From assembly GCF_003268655.1 (NCBI RefSeq), contig NZ_CP029642.1:3906001-3970000 (forward strand): DNA of 64,000 nt. The letters are read 5' to 3'. The notes beneath the pieces were generated by a model, which made no database searches, had not been told where the DNA came from, and saw only the letters and a program-made list of their open reading frames with translations. A program made the position numbers and the translations under genes. This DNA is from Arthrobacter dokdonellae (GTDB taxonomy: Bacteria > Actinomycetota > Actinomycetes > Actinomycetales > Micrococcaceae). How positions within the stretch are numbered: position 1 is the stretch's first letter; each line of letters opens with the position of its first letter. Below are positions 1 to 8,530 of this stretch, in pieces.

Positions 1-1627
1 AAGCATAGGAGTCGTGGGAGTCGAGGTCGAAGTGCATGCGGGCATAGCGGAACTGGTTTTCCTGCCGCCACCGTGAACCCATCCGGTACACCACCTCGCC
101 AGCGCTCATGTCCCTGTCGGTGGTGAGGATGTGGATTTGCCGGGTGCCACCACCGGTCGCTGGAACGATCCGGCTGACCTGCCGGATCGTGAACACTTCC
201 CCGGTCGTCTTCGTGGCGGCCAGGGGCAGGTCAACGAGAGTGTCAGCAACAGACCAGGACCGTGTCTGAGCATTCTCGCCGGTGTGGGATACCTCGGCGA
301 ACTGGTCGTCGTCGATGTTTTTGCTGGCGCCTTTGCGCCAGGTCAGCACATCAAAACCCTTTTCTGCCATGTGTTGAAAGAGCGCCGGTGACCAGCCTCC
401 ACGGTCAAAACCGACCAGCACGCGCCGGTCATCACCCACAGCCGTGCGGAGTTCTGGCAGGAGGTTGCGCAGCTCGGTGGCCAGGGACGCACCCGGTTCG
501 GCCATGACGACGAACACCGGTGAGCCGTGGGCGTCGGTGACCCAGGTTTCCTCGGTTGCAGGGACCGGGAACTTGAGCCGGGTGGAGTAGATCTTTCCGA
601 TCTTCTTAGTGCCCTGGTAGGCGCGCACATGCCCGTCAACATAGAGGATCGCGGTCAGATCCTCAGCATCGGGACCGCTCATGTTCAGGTGGTGTTTGGC
701 CAGGGCGGCAATAAGCTCCTCGGCTTTGCCGGCCTCGGCGAGTTGGGAGATCCGGCGGCGGATCGTCTTTACCTCCGGGGCTCGGTCCATGCCCAGCACC
801 CGACCCAGTTCCACAGGGTTGAAGCGGGTGGCGCCCTCGGCCCGGGTCTCCCCGGCCAACGCCCGCAATACGGCATCGATCAGGATGGTTTCCAGTCCGT
901 AGAACCCGTCCGGCAAGGAACCATACACCTCCTTCGCGCAGGAGAGCAGTCCGGTGGTTTCCAGTGCCGGCAACGCCAGGAACAGCCCGGCATGGCGAAT
1001 GTGGGCGGCCGGGGCAAACACCGGGGCCGCACAGTCAAGGAGCCCGGCCCGTGCCGCTGCCCGCTCCCCATCACGGGGCACCGGGGCCGGCAGCACCGGC
1101 AATGCAAGCTGTTCAGCTGCTTCAAGGGGTGCCACGCCATCGCGGGCAGATGGACCTGTCGCTGCTTCTGTTGCGGTGGTCATGGCCATGGCACGTCGGA
1201 CCGTGTCAGTGGAAACCCCCGTCGCTTCAGCGGTCGCCCGCAGGCTGACCCCGCCGACACGAACAGCACGTATCTGCGCTGCTTTCTCATCGGTCAGCAG
1301 GGAAGGACGTTTGGGACCCTTCTTCACCGGCGCCAAACCCAGCAGCCCTGCCCCTTCCAGGGATTTGCGCCAGCGCCGCAACGACTCCGTGTTCACACCA
1401 AAACCGGCGGCGACCTCGTTCACCTGGGCGGCACCGGTATCGACCAGCTGCGAGGCCGCCAAACGGCGCAGACCGTCCTGGCCGGCACCCCACACATAGG
1501 CCAACTGCCCGTTGATGAAGACCTTGCCGCCCACCTCATTTTCCAGCAGGGCGGCATGCTCGCCCATGAGAACTCCGCCGAGATCGGCCAGCACAGGAAG
1601 GGCGGTTTGGATGGTCATTGAAACCAT
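1..1627 (-). CDS. DDE-type transposase, 3' end beyond the window
   Basis: An uninterrupted frame of 542 codons enters from the left edge, so the C-terminus is missing. I start it at ATG 1627 because GGGTG lies 5 nt upstream; a second in-frame ATG lies at 1618. The N-terminal third looks like a helix-turn-helix region (roughly residues 50-130, around LRRWRKSLEGAG and SLRATAEATGVSTDTVRRAM). The acidic residues expected of a DDE/RNase H-fold catalytic core are visible: D331 in ILYVDGHVRAY, D408 in LVGFDRGGW and E523 in RWRQENQF. It is therefore very probably an intact or nearly intact IS transposase. I could not assign the IS family, and because the other end is outside the window no terminal repeats can be matched. 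The long open frame on the opposite strand is a shadow. Confidence 0.8.
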   Translation of the reverse strand, partial: MVSMTIQTALPVLADLGGVLMGEHAALLENEVGGKVFINGQLAYVWGAGQDGLRRLAASQLVDTGAAQVNEVAAGFGVNTESLRRWRKSLEGAGLLGLAPVKKGPKRPSLLTDEKAAQIRAVRVGGVSLRATAEATGVSTDTVRRAMAMTTATEAATGPSARDGVAPLEAAEQLALPVLPAPVPRDGERAAARAGLLDCAAPVFAPAAHIRHAGLFLALPALETTGLLSCAKEVYGSLPDGFYGLETILIDAVLRALAGETRAEGATRFNPVELGRVLGMDRAPEVKTIRRRISQLAEAGKAEELIAALAKHHLNMSGPDAEDLTAILYVDGHVRAYQGTKKIGKIYSTRLKFPVPATEETWVTDAHGSPVFVVMAEPGASLATELRNLLPELRTAVGDDRRVLVGFDRGGWSPALFQHMAEKGFDVLTWRKGASKNIDDDQFAEVSHTGENAQTRSWSVADTLVDLPLAATKTTGEVFTIRQVSRIVPATGGGTRQIHILTTDRDMSAGEVVYRMGSRWRQENQFRYARMHFDLDSHDSYA

Positions 1628-2032
1628 TGTTTCACCCACCCACACAACGAATTCATCACGCCTTTATTATCTCACACTATGGCCAGGATTAACAGCCCGG
1701 GCCACAGTAAGAACCGCGTCAATTCAACGAACCACGAAGACCACTTCATCGCCGTGTCCAGAGGCCTGAGTTCTGCTGGCTGCGCCTCTGACAACGGGAG
1801 GCGCGTGCGAACAGAGATGCGCTGGATACTGGACCGGCAGGCCCGTCGGCTTATTTTGCCGCGTCAAGACACCCTGCACCGAAAAGCCATGCGGAACAAC
1901 GCCAAGAATTTGAACAGCGGCGCGGGGACTACGCTGTGCAGACAATGCCGCGAAGAAAACCTGGGTCGAGGTCGTCGGCGTTCGTCATCCTGGATGCCCG
2001 GTTTGGCCAGGTGAGGAAGAACTGTCGCCGCG
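1628..2032. other. Gene-free stretch beside the transposase
   Basis: No convincing gene is seen. The first ~60 bases are AT-rich and presumably hold the transposase promoter and the end of the IS element, but without the other end I cannot define an inverted repeat. Short open frames on both strands have poor composition and no ribosome binding site. Confidence 0.5.
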
Positions 2033-2251
2033 TCAGTTGCCCGCCTGGGCTTGATCGGCTGCGGTTTCACGGGTGGTGCAGTCAACGACGTGGGCCGTGC
2101 CGGCGATTTCCCGCAAGGCAAAGACGCCGTCCAGCGCAGCTTTTACCGACCCGAAATCTGCGGACAGGGCCACTGTGCGCATGAAGTCATCGACTATTTT
2201 TATGCGGTACGCCCCGTTGGTCTCTTGATGCAGTTCAATTCGTCCAGTCAT
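2033..2251 (-). CDS. Small YegP/DUF1508-like protein
   Basis: A 72-residue protein. The N-terminal half (GRIELHQETNGAYRIKIVDD) resembles one YegP/DUF1508 unit, a small beta-rich module usually reading 'F.ly.d..g.yrfrl...nG'. The start at 2251 is supported by AAGGAG 7 nt upstream. The tail after about residue 55 is low-complexity and probably disordered. The function of the family is unknown. It is preceded on the same strand by the zinc-ribbon gene at 2485-2907, but 233 bases separate them, so cotranscription is uncertain. Confidence 0.6.
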   Translation of the reverse strand: MTGRIELHQETNGAYRIKIVDDFMRTVALSADFGSVKAALDGVFALREIAGTAHVVDCTTRETAADQAQAGN

Positions 2252-2484
2252 CTGATGTCTCCTTTTTGAGCCATGGTTGTGTAGTTGGTCAATGCGCGGG
2301 GCCTGCCCTGCTTGCCCTTCCGTGCGCGCGGCCCGGCATCGGGTTCGTGCACGGAAAGGTACATCCCGTGGGCTGCTCCCCCTGATCGCGCGCCGGGCTG
2401 GCGCCGTTTATCGGGTGCCTGTTCATTAGTTCCGTTTCATTTGGGCTGTCTGTGCCACCGGGCAAACCTGTGCGCAGGAATGGC

Positions 2485-2907
2485 TCATAGTGGCACGTCC
2501 AACTGGAATCCGCAGTGACACTTGAGCCGGTGGGTGCGAACCGAAATCGGGCCGGCCGGGTTGCCTTGGCTGCCCGCAGGAACGTGGAGATGCGAAAGGC
2601 CTTCCGCGATTTCCAACATCGGCTCACCGCAATGGATGAAGTAACGCCCGAAATGCAGGACACCCGGGGCTGTGGCCCCTGAGTTGAGTATCTCGGCCAC
2701 CTGCTGGACCGTGGCATCCTGCGCGCTGAAAGAGCCGCAGGCTGAACATGAGTACTCGACGGAGATACGGCCGGCGATCTTCGGTTTGATCGGCCCAATG
2801 AATTCGATGATCAGGTCATCGGTGCTACCGCACCCAGAGCAGATCAAGGCCTGCGTCCCAAGGGCGTCGCTTCCCCCGTGACGATCTGCAGGTGGCAAGG
2901 CGGCCAT
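2485..2907 (-). CDS. Hypothetical zinc-ribbon protein with four Cys clusters
   Basis: A 140-residue protein with cysteine pairs CSGC (about residue 23), CSAC (about 55), a single HCGEP (about 92) and CHCG (near the C-terminus), the pattern of one or two zinc-ribbon-like folds. No enzyme motif is visible. GGGAG sits 7 nt upstream of ATG 2907, which fixes the start. A strong hairpin and a possible promoter lie just upstream. I do not recognise a specific family; the product is probably cytosolic because no signal peptide or membrane segment is seen. Confidence 0.65.
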   Translation of the reverse strand: MAALPPADRHGGSDALGTQALICSGCGSTDDLIIEFIGPIKPKIAGRISVEYSCSACGSFSAQDATVQQVAEILNSGATAPGVLHFGRYFIHCGEPMLEIAEGLSHLHVPAGSQGNPAGPISVRTHRLKCHCGFQLDVPL

Positions 2908-2955
2908 AAAGAATCTCCCAAATGACGTTCAAGAGACCAGGACTTGATTGTTTAG

Positions 2956-2984
2956 GCGGTGGCCGGAAGGGTCCCGGCCACCGC
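2956..2984. terminator. Strong 11-bp hairpin, orientation uncertain
   Basis: GCGGTGGCCGG and CCGGCCACCGC form a perfect 11-bp stem with a 7-nt loop. There is no clear T-tract on either side. It lies in the presumed 5' leader of the zinc-ribbon gene, so it could be a leader structure rather than a terminator. Confidence 0.45.
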
Positions 2985-3018
2985 TTACCCCCAAAGAGAG
3001 TGTGCACTCCCCCCAGGG

Positions 3019-3047
3019 ATATTCACACAGTCATAAGTTTTACACAA
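3019..3047 (-). promoter_or_regulatory. Possible leftward promoter for the zinc-ribbon gene
   Basis: Read on the minus strand, TTGTGT, a 17-nt spacer and GAATAT resemble a sigma-70-type promoter inside an AT-rich island. Transcription would run through the hairpin at 2956-2984 into the gene starting at 2907. Confidence 0.35.
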
Positions 3048-3514
3048 TGTAATGGATAAGTGAATAGTATGACGCTTCTTTTCCATGTCCTGCGCCTCTG
3101 CGGCATCCAGAACGGCGCCAGGCTGATTCCCACAGCAGTACGAAGCCGCAGGCGCTGACACCCGTGACGGCACACGGCGCCGGGCGGACCTTGGGCACCG
3201 CGAGTTGGACCGCGGGCGGTTCTGGCACATTGGACGCATGGTGAAACCACCCAGCCAAGGCACCACCCTCGCCCGTCCCGAGGGACGGCACCGGCAGGCT
3301 TCCGCATGGGTGGAGGCAATCTCAAGCCGTCCGCTCCCCAGTGCGCGGGGCCCTGGCCGCAGAGAATGACGCGGGGCCTTGGCCTCAGAGAATGATAGGT
3401 CAGGTACGGACGGGTGCCGCGTGCGTCGCAAGAGGAAGGACGTGATCGGGATTCCAGGCGGGCTTGCTGCCGGCCCGCCGCTGCTCGACAGTGCGGCCCA
3501 ATGCAGGGTTGCTC

Positions 3515-4249
3515 TCAGCCAATGTTCTCCCAAACCGACTCTGCCGCCGCAGCGTCCTGCTCCCTGCGCCGCAGCGTGCGGCTGAGGGCGTCCATGCGCT
3601 CGGCGGCCAGCGCCACCAGCACGCTGTTGGCGGTTTTACGAAGGGCTTCCGCGCGTGAGCCGGGCGCCCAGCCAGCCTCGACAGGCGTGATCAGGCCGGT
3701 GGCCACCAGGCCATTGGCGAGGCCCACCCCGGCGATGCGGGCGCAACTGACGGCGAGTCCGGGCGTGAGGCGGTTGGCCGAGATTTGCGCGGATAGGTTT
3801 TGTGGTGCAATCCCAGTGCTGCGGCACAGCTGTTGGCGCAGGCCGGAGGGGCCGATCGCATCCAACCACGCTCGCACGGATGCCCGGTGCGGGATGGGGG
3901 AGAACTCGATCTGGACTTCATCGGCGCCGCTCTCCGCGGCGGCACTCCTGGCCAGGACCTCCCGGAGCAGGTCCATGTCGGATATTTGACTCAACAGCTC
4001 AGCATCACTGGGCTGGGCAACCCCTGCAGCCACATCACGGTAGTCCGGGAAGACGGAGAGGGATTCAACCACCGAAAGCCGTCGGGAACGGCTGACAGCA
4101 ATAACCGTGGCGACGCTGACACGACCGCGCACCAACTGCTGGGCCAGAGTCGAGCGCTTGATCCCGGCTGCACGGCACACCGCCGCATGGCTCATCGCCG
4201 GCGCCACGACGTCAAGCCACCGCTGGAACGACACTGCAGAAACCGTCAA
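3515..4249 (-). CDS. Hypothetical protein with two HTH-like repeats
   Basis: A 244-residue protein. Two related segments are visible: residues about 7-70 (FQRWLDVVAPAMSHAAVCRAAGI) and about 118-185 (VRAWLDAIGPSGLRQQLCRSTGI). Each has the rhythm 'RWLD..gP.....vcr..GI..stla.ql......', suggesting a duplicated helix-turn-helix-like domain; a charged helix follows. I choose TTG 4249 because GAGGAG lies 9 nt upstream and it overlaps the upstream stop as TTGA; the open frame extends further to 4387, and GTG 4234 is an alternative. A DNA-binding or regulatory role is an inference from the repeats only. Confidence 0.6.
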   Translation of the reverse strand: MTVSAVSFQRWLDVVAPAMSHAAVCRAAGIKRSTLAQQLVRGRVSVATVIAVSRSRRLSVVESLSVFPDYRDVAAGVAQPSDAELLSQISDMDLLREVLARSAAAESGADEVQIEFSPIPHRASVRAWLDAIGPSGLRQQLCRSTGIAPQNLSAQISANRLTPGLAVSCARIAGVGLANGLVATGLITPVEAGWAPGSRAEALRKTANSVLVALAAERMDALSRTLRRREQDAAAAESVWENIG

Positions 4250-4503
4250 GGTCCCACTCTCCTCGCGACTGCACCGGATAAGGACGAAAGATGCGCATCG
4301 CGTGCCCCGCAGGCATATGCGCGCCGCTGGATGAGTGATTCCAGGCCGCCGCGCCTGGCGCAGGCGCCCGCGCGGCACCAGCCGCAAAATTTGGCGTCGT
4401 CAGGGCAAGCTGGACGAACGCCCGTGAAAGCGGCCTGCAGGTGTCCCCCGTCATCTAACAATGCCCAGTCAGGAACCTTCCAGACATCGGCTTCCGATCT
4501 CAT
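4246..4503 (-). CDS. Uncertain small ORF upstream of the two-repeat gene
   Basis: An 85-codon frame whose stop overlaps the TTG start of the next gene (TTGA), an arrangement typical of translational coupling. The first half (for example VWKVPDWALLDDGG, and FCGWC) looks protein-like; the second half looks like a shadow, so it may be spurious or frameshifted. A weak GGTGG precedes ATG 4503. No family is recognised. Confidence 0.25.
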   Translation of the reverse strand: MRSEADVWKVPDWALLDDGGHLQAAFTGVRPACPDDAKFCGWCRAGACARRGGLESLIQRRAYACGARDAHLSSLSGAVARRVGP

Positions 4504-5197
4504 AGCGGGCCACCAGCCATTAAAGGAAAAATGCAAGCCACAGGTAATACAAAGCCTGAATGTTCTAGGTAGCCAACCATGGCGGCGGTACCCTTCCAAA
4601 ATTAGGGAATCTAAGGATCCGCCGGGGTCTGGGGCTTACTCTCCACGCTAACAGGCTTCGACGTCCGCCGATAGGGCTGCCATGGCAGCAGGCAGGCAGC
4701 ATGATCACCTCTATGAGGGGCAAACGGTGCCCGCCGCTCCACTGAGCCCCATTGAAGCCCATGGAGGACCGGACCCGCGCCTCCTCGTTGCTTCCCCAAA
4801 CACCCCTGTCAATGCCTCCAGCCCCGGGCCTTGAAGACGCGGTGAGTGCGTTTGCCGATGTCGCCGCCATCAGCCTGCGGCAGTAGCGGGCCTGCGGGAG
4901 GGCACAGGTGTCAAGGGGCAACTCCAACGGACAGCCAACAGCAGAATCGGGATTGAACACGTCAAGACGTGGTTGCACCCGCAGCAAATGCCCGTGATCG
5001 CGGCAAACTTAGCGACACTTGCACGGCTATTTTGGCGCGGTCTCGCCATCCCTGGATCCGCGACTTGCAACCCATCAAATTCAAGTCGATGCTAGCTCCG
5101 GGGGTGCGACTTCGAGCGGTCACAAAGCCGCGTCAACTGTCGCCAAGCAATCAACTGCAGGAGCGTCAGCAAAAAACACCCCGCATCTGCAGGAGCG
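4504..5197. other. Gene-poor, less GC-rich region
   Basis: Nearly 700 bases with lower GC than the flanks and no convincing gene. Open frames here (for example 4565-4987 on the minus strand) lack a ribosome binding site and family-like motifs. Its right end carries one copy of a 15-bp direct repeat whose second copy covers the stop codon of the next gene. The composition suggests acquired or decaying sequence. Confidence 0.5.
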
Positions 5198-5201
5198 TCA
5201 G
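5155..5201. repeat. 15-bp direct repeat pair across a stop codon
   Basis: CTGCAGGAGCGTCAG occurs exactly at 5155-5169 and 5187-5201. The second copy contains the stop codon of the trans-sulfuration gene. Such short exact copies can mark a slippage, insertion or deletion junction. Confidence 0.8.
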
Positions 5202-6418
5202 TGACAGACGGCTTCGACGGCCCGGACCAGGTCGGCCAGGATGTCCTCGGCGTCTTCAAGCCCGATCGAGACGCGCAGCATGGTGGCGTGCGGCTTGGCC
5301 TCCGCGGCCACCGGCCGGTGGGTCAGCCCGGCGGGATGCTGGATCAGGGTGTCAACCCCGCCGAGTGAGACGGCGTGGGTCATGAGCCGGACATGCTCCG
5401 GAATGGCCTCGGCATGCTCGGCGGTGTCCACCTCGAAGGACAGCAGCGATCCCGGGCCGACCATCTGCGTGCCCACCAGACCCAGCGGGTCGCATTCCGC
5501 CAGGCCCGGGTAGAGCACTCGAGCCACGGCCTCGTGGGACTGCAGCGCCGAAGCAACCTTGTGGGCGGTTTCCTGCTGGGCGCGGACACGGACCGGCAGC
5601 GTGGCCAGCCCCCGGTGCAAAAGGTAGGCGGGCCACGGCGTCAGCAGCCCGCCCGTGATGGCGCGGACCTGCCGCAGGCGCGAAGCCCAGCCCGCGTCCG
5701 TGGCCACCACGCCGCCCATCGCATCGCCGTGGCCGCCGAGGAACTTCGTGGCGCTGTGCAGCACCAGCGAGGCGCCCAGTTCCAGCGGCCGCTGCAGGAC
5801 CGGCGTGGCGAAGGTGTTGTCGATCATGACGGGAACGCCGTCTGCCTCGTCCACGAGCGCCTTGATGTCCAGCAGGCGCAGATCCGGGTTGGCCGGCGTC
5901 TCGGCAATCACCAGCCCGGTCTCGGGACGCAGCGCGGCGCGCACCCCGCCCGGCTGCACAAACGTCACCCGCGTCCCAAGCAGCCCCGTGGCCAGCACGT
6001 GGTCCGAACCGCCGTAGAGCGGCCGGACCGCCACCACGTGCGGCTTCCCGCCCGCGACGGCGGCGAGAAGTGCCGCGGCAAGTGCGGCCATGCCCGTGGC
6101 AAAGGAGACGGATTCCGCCGAGCCCTCCAGCGCCGCGACGCCGGATTCAAAACGGGCCACGGTGGGATTCCACAGGCGCTGGTAAACGGTGGTCTGGCCA
6201 GCGGCGGGCACTCCACCGGTGGCCATGAGCTCGTAGGCGTCGCCGCCGGACCCCACACCTGCCAGCGGCGCCGTGGTGGACATGTCCAGCGGAATGGCAT
6301 GCACGCCCAGTTCCGCCAGGTCCTCGCGCCCTGCATGGACCGCCGTTGAATCCCAACCCAGTTCGATGCCCAACATCGCCAACCTGCTTTCCCCGGCCGC
6401 ATTGCCATAAAGATTCAT
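5198..6418 (-). CDS. PLP-dependent trans-sulfuration enzyme (cystathionine gamma-lyase/synthase or methionine gamma-lyase type)
   Basis: A 406-residue member of the Cys/Met-metabolism PLP family. Visible landmarks are the substrate and PLP region YQRLWNPT, FATGMAAL and PLYGGSDH, the Asp of MIDNTFATPVLQRP that contacts the pyridine nitrogen, and the Schiff-base lysine K225 in LHSATKFLGGHGD. Length is normal. Such enzymes make or break C-S bonds of homocysteine/cystathionine or release methanethiol from methionine; sequence alone does not settle which. It diverges from an Lrp-type gene, which suggests amino-acid-responsive control. Neither ATG 6418 nor the internal ATG 6376 (AGCAGG 6 nt upstream) has an ideal ribosome binding site, so the start may be 14 residues further in. 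Confidence 0.85.
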   Translation of the reverse strand: MNLYGNAAGESRLAMLGIELGWDSTAVHAGREDLAELGVHAIPLDMSTTAPLAGVGSGGDAYELMATGGVPAAGQTTVYQRLWNPTVARFESGVAALEGSAESVSFATGMAALAAALLAAVAGGKPHVVAVRPLYGGSDHVLATGLLGTRVTFVQPGGVRAALRPETGLVIAETPANPDLRLLDIKALVDEADGVPVMIDNTFATPVLQRPLELGASLVLHSATKFLGGHGDAMGGVVATDAGWASRLRQVRAITGGLLTPWPAYLLHRGLATLPVRVRAQQETAHKVASALQSHEAVARVLYPGLAECDPLGLVGTQMVGPGSLLSFEVDTAEHAEAIPEHVRLMTHAVSLGGVDTLIQHPAGLTHRPVAAEAKPHATMLRVSIGLEDAEDILADLVRAVEAVCH

Positions 6419-6473
6419 CGATCAGCAGCAAGTATGTCCCAGAAATGCGGATATTTGTTAGAATGGTGAACTA

Positions 6474-6493
6474 TTGGCAGGATCAATCGCCAA
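6474..6493. promoter_or_regulatory. Candidate Lrp-type operator
   Basis: TTGGC and GCCAA form a perfect inverted repeat around a 10-nt centre in the divergent intergenic region. TAGAAT at 6459-6464 could be the -10 box of the regulator gene. A palindrome between a local Lrp regulator and its divergent target is the expected place for an operator. Confidence 0.4.
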
Positions 6494-6525
6494 ATTCGCG
6501 TCATTACATCACCTTGGAGGATCCC

Positions 6526-7041
6526 ATGGCGTCACCAGCGAAGAACGTTCGGCGCGACTCAGCCGGGCAGCCCCGGCCCGTGGAGGCCCTTGACGGCGTG
6601 GACCGCCAGATCATCGACGCGCTCGTGGCGGACGCCCGCATCACCAACCGCGATCTCGCCGACGCCGTGGGCATCGCGCCCTCCACGGCGCTGATGCGCA
6701 CTCGCTCGCTCATGGAACGCGGCGCCATCGAAGGCTTTGAGGCAAAGCTGAACCTGGCCGTGATCGGCCGGGCGGTCCAGGCGCTGATCGCCGTCCGCCT
6801 GCGAGCGCACGACCGCGACCAGATTGACACCTTCACTTCCCGCGTCCCGAAGCTGCCCGAGGTGCTCTCCACCTTCCACACCTCCGGTTCCGTGGATTAC
6901 CTGCTGCACATCGCCGTCCGCGACACCGACGCCCTGCGCGACTGGGTGCTGGACAACCTGACCACCGACCCCGTGGTGGGCCACACCGAAACCACGCTGG
7001 TCTTCAAGCACATGCCCGGCCACAGCGGCCCGCTGGACTGA
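6526..7041 (+). CDS. Lrp/AsnC-family transcriptional regulator
   Basis: A 171-residue protein of typical family length. An N-terminal winged helix-turn-helix (DRQIIDALVADARITNRDLADAVGI, then PSTALMRTRSLMERGAIEGF) is followed by an alpha/beta RAM effector domain (about residues 80-165). I start at ATG 6526 because TTGGAGG at 6514-6520 is ideally spaced; the frame is open further upstream but that part is intergenic. It diverges from the trans-sulfuration gene and probably controls it in response to a sulfur or branched-chain amino acid; the ligand is inferred only from context. Confidence 0.88.
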   Translation: MASPAKNVRRDSAGQPRPVEALDGVDRQIIDALVADARITNRDLADAVGIAPSTALMRTRSLMERGAIEGFEAKLNLAVIGRAVQALIAVRLRAHDRDQIDTFTSRVPKLPEVLSTFHTSGSVDYLLHIAVRDTDALRDWVLDNLTTDPVVGHTETTLVFKHMPGHSGPLD

Positions 7042-7143
7042 GCCCGGCGCCGGCGCGCCCGCCGGAGTCGCACGTTTGCAGGGCCGCACGCTTAGCGCGC
7101 TGCACGTGTTCAAGGCACGACGCCGGCGGGCCTGCTCCCGGGC

Positions 7144-8397
7144 TCAACGCACCTTGGCGGCGGGCCGGCTCCTCCGGTGCGCGGCAACGGCCAGGGCGGC
7201 GCAGGCCACGACGATGGGTACGGCAAAGCCGCTGACGGAAGCCTGCAGCCCCCAGAGCTTCACGGCGACCCCCAGGCCGAGCACCGGCACCGCGCTGCCA
7301 AGGTACGTGACGATATAGACGGCGGAAATGACCTGTGCATGCCGGGAAGGTTCCACGGCTGCGGCGACGTCGTTGAAGACCACGCGGAACGCCGCGCCCT
7401 GGCCCAGCCCGGCGCTGATGCTCGCCAGCACCAGCAGCAGGGGCGATTGCAGCGGCCCGGCGGCCGCGATCAGCGCCACCGAGGCCCCCAGCAGCAGCAG
7501 GCCGGCGGGGACCAGGAAGCGCCCGCGCAGTGAAAGCAGCTGGCTGAGCGCCGAGCAACCGAGCGTGACAGCGGCCAGCAGGCCGATCAGGGGTCGGGAA
7601 TCAGCCTGCATGATGTGGGCAAAGTAGCCCGGCGCCAGCGACAGGCAGAACCCGAAGACCGCAAAGCTGACGAATCCGGTGGCCGCCGCGAGCCAGAACG
7701 TGCCGCGCGCCGAGCGGGCCAGCGCGGGCAGCCGCGGCCGGAGGTAGTTGCGCCCCTGGCCGGCGGGGGCCGGGGCGAGTGCCGGACGGGCATCGAGCAT
7801 CAGCAGCGGCACCAGCAGCAACAGCAGGATCACTGAGTGCACGGCAAACGGCGCTTGGGTGTGGTCCGGGAGCAGGGACAGCAGCCCGCCCACCACGGGC
7901 CCGGCGGCCACGCCGCCCGAGGAGGAAAGCAGCGTAAACCGCGACGCCCACTCCGGCCTGCTTGGCATCAGGTCGCGCAGGGCCGCGGCGCTGGCACCGG
8001 TGCCGATGGCCACGGCCAGGCCCTGCAGGGCACGCCCCGCCACCAACATCGGCAGCGAGCCTGCCGTGCCAAACACCAGCCCGCCCGCCAGGCCGACGAC
8101 GACGGCCAGCACCAGGGCGGCACGCCTGCCAATGTGATCGGACCAGTGGCCGAAAAGCACCAGCCCGCCGATGAGGGCCACCACATAAGCGGTGAAGGCA
8201 ACCGTCACACCCACCGAGTCGAAGCCGATCCGCGCCTGCAGCAGAGGGTAGAGCGGGGTGGCCAGGTTGGCCCCGACCAGCAGCGTGAAAATGACCGTGC
8301 CAGCCAGAAAGAGGCGCGTGCCGACCGTGGCATTCCACGACCACCGGGAAGCGGGCGCGGGGCGCATGGCCAGGTCCTGCAGGACGGTCACGGTCAC
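7144..8397 (-). CDS. MFS transporter, probable drug/metabolite exporter
   Basis: A 417-residue, 12-helix major facilitator. The loop 2-3 signature (FGHWSDHIGRRAAL, about residues 83-96) and motif C-like glycine-rich helix 5 (SSSGGVAAGPVVGGLLS) point to a drug:H+ antiporter-like exporter. The substrate is unknown. GTG 8397 is the first start; ATG at 8367 with AGGA 7 nt upstream is an alternative. It diverges from an AsnC-family gene that is its likely regulator. The downstream 100 bases to the Lrp gene are convergent and GC-rich. Confidence 0.85.
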   Translation of the reverse strand: MTVTVLQDLAMRPAPASRWSWNATVGTRLFLAGTVIFTLLVGANLATPLYPLLQARIGFDSVGVTVAFTAYVVALIGGLVLFGHWSDHIGRRAALVLAVVVGLAGGLVFGTAGSLPMLVAGRALQGLAVAIGTGASAAALRDLMPSRPEWASRFTLLSSSGGVAAGPVVGGLLSLLPDHTQAPFAVHSVILLLLLVPLLMLDARPALAPAPAGQGRNYLRPRLPALARSARGTFWLAAATGFVSFAVFGFCLSLAPGYFAHIMQADSRPLIGLLAAVTLGCSALSQLLSLRGRFLVPAGLLLLGASVALIAAAGPLQSPLLLVLASISAGLGQGAAFRVVFNDVAAAVEPSRHAQVISAVYIVTYLGSAVPVLGLGVAVKLWGLQASVSGFAVPIVVACAALAVAAHRRSRPAAKVR

Positions 8398-8530
8398 TCT
8401 CTTTCACGGCTCTTGTTGTTGCAAATACTTCTATAGACTGAGGTATCGACCGTCCTTTGATTCAAGTTTTCCCTTTCTTTGAAGCATATTGATCAATAAC
8501 GTGAGCACTACACGTTCCGGAGTGAGCCGC

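Larger units (their letters stand above)
2908..3514. other. Gene-poor region with promoter-like and hairpin sequences
   Basis: About 600 bases without a convincing gene. It contains the hairpin at 2956-2984, an AT-rich island around 3015-3070 carrying a possible leftward promoter, and GC-rich sequence up to 3514. A 182-codon frame on the minus strand crosses the region but has an Arg/Ser/Pro-rich shadow-like composition and overlaps the 3' end of the next gene. Confidence 0.5.

Noticed and set aside
527..1621. Long plus-strand ORF opposite the transposase
   Set aside because: The minus strand has a longer uninterrupted frame with transposase motifs and the DDE residues; this frame is its high-GC shadow.
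2985..3533. 182-codon minus-strand ORF
   Set aside because: Arg/Ser/Pro-rich, no ribosome binding site or family motif, and it crosses the end of the two-repeat gene.
4565..4987. 140-codon minus-strand ORF
   Set aside because: No start signal, no recognisable motif and poor composition in an atypical region.
7042..7143. GC-rich inverted repeats between convergent Lrp and MFS genes as a terminator
   Set aside because: No arrangement gave a clean stem with a T-tract; the sequence is simply GC-rich.
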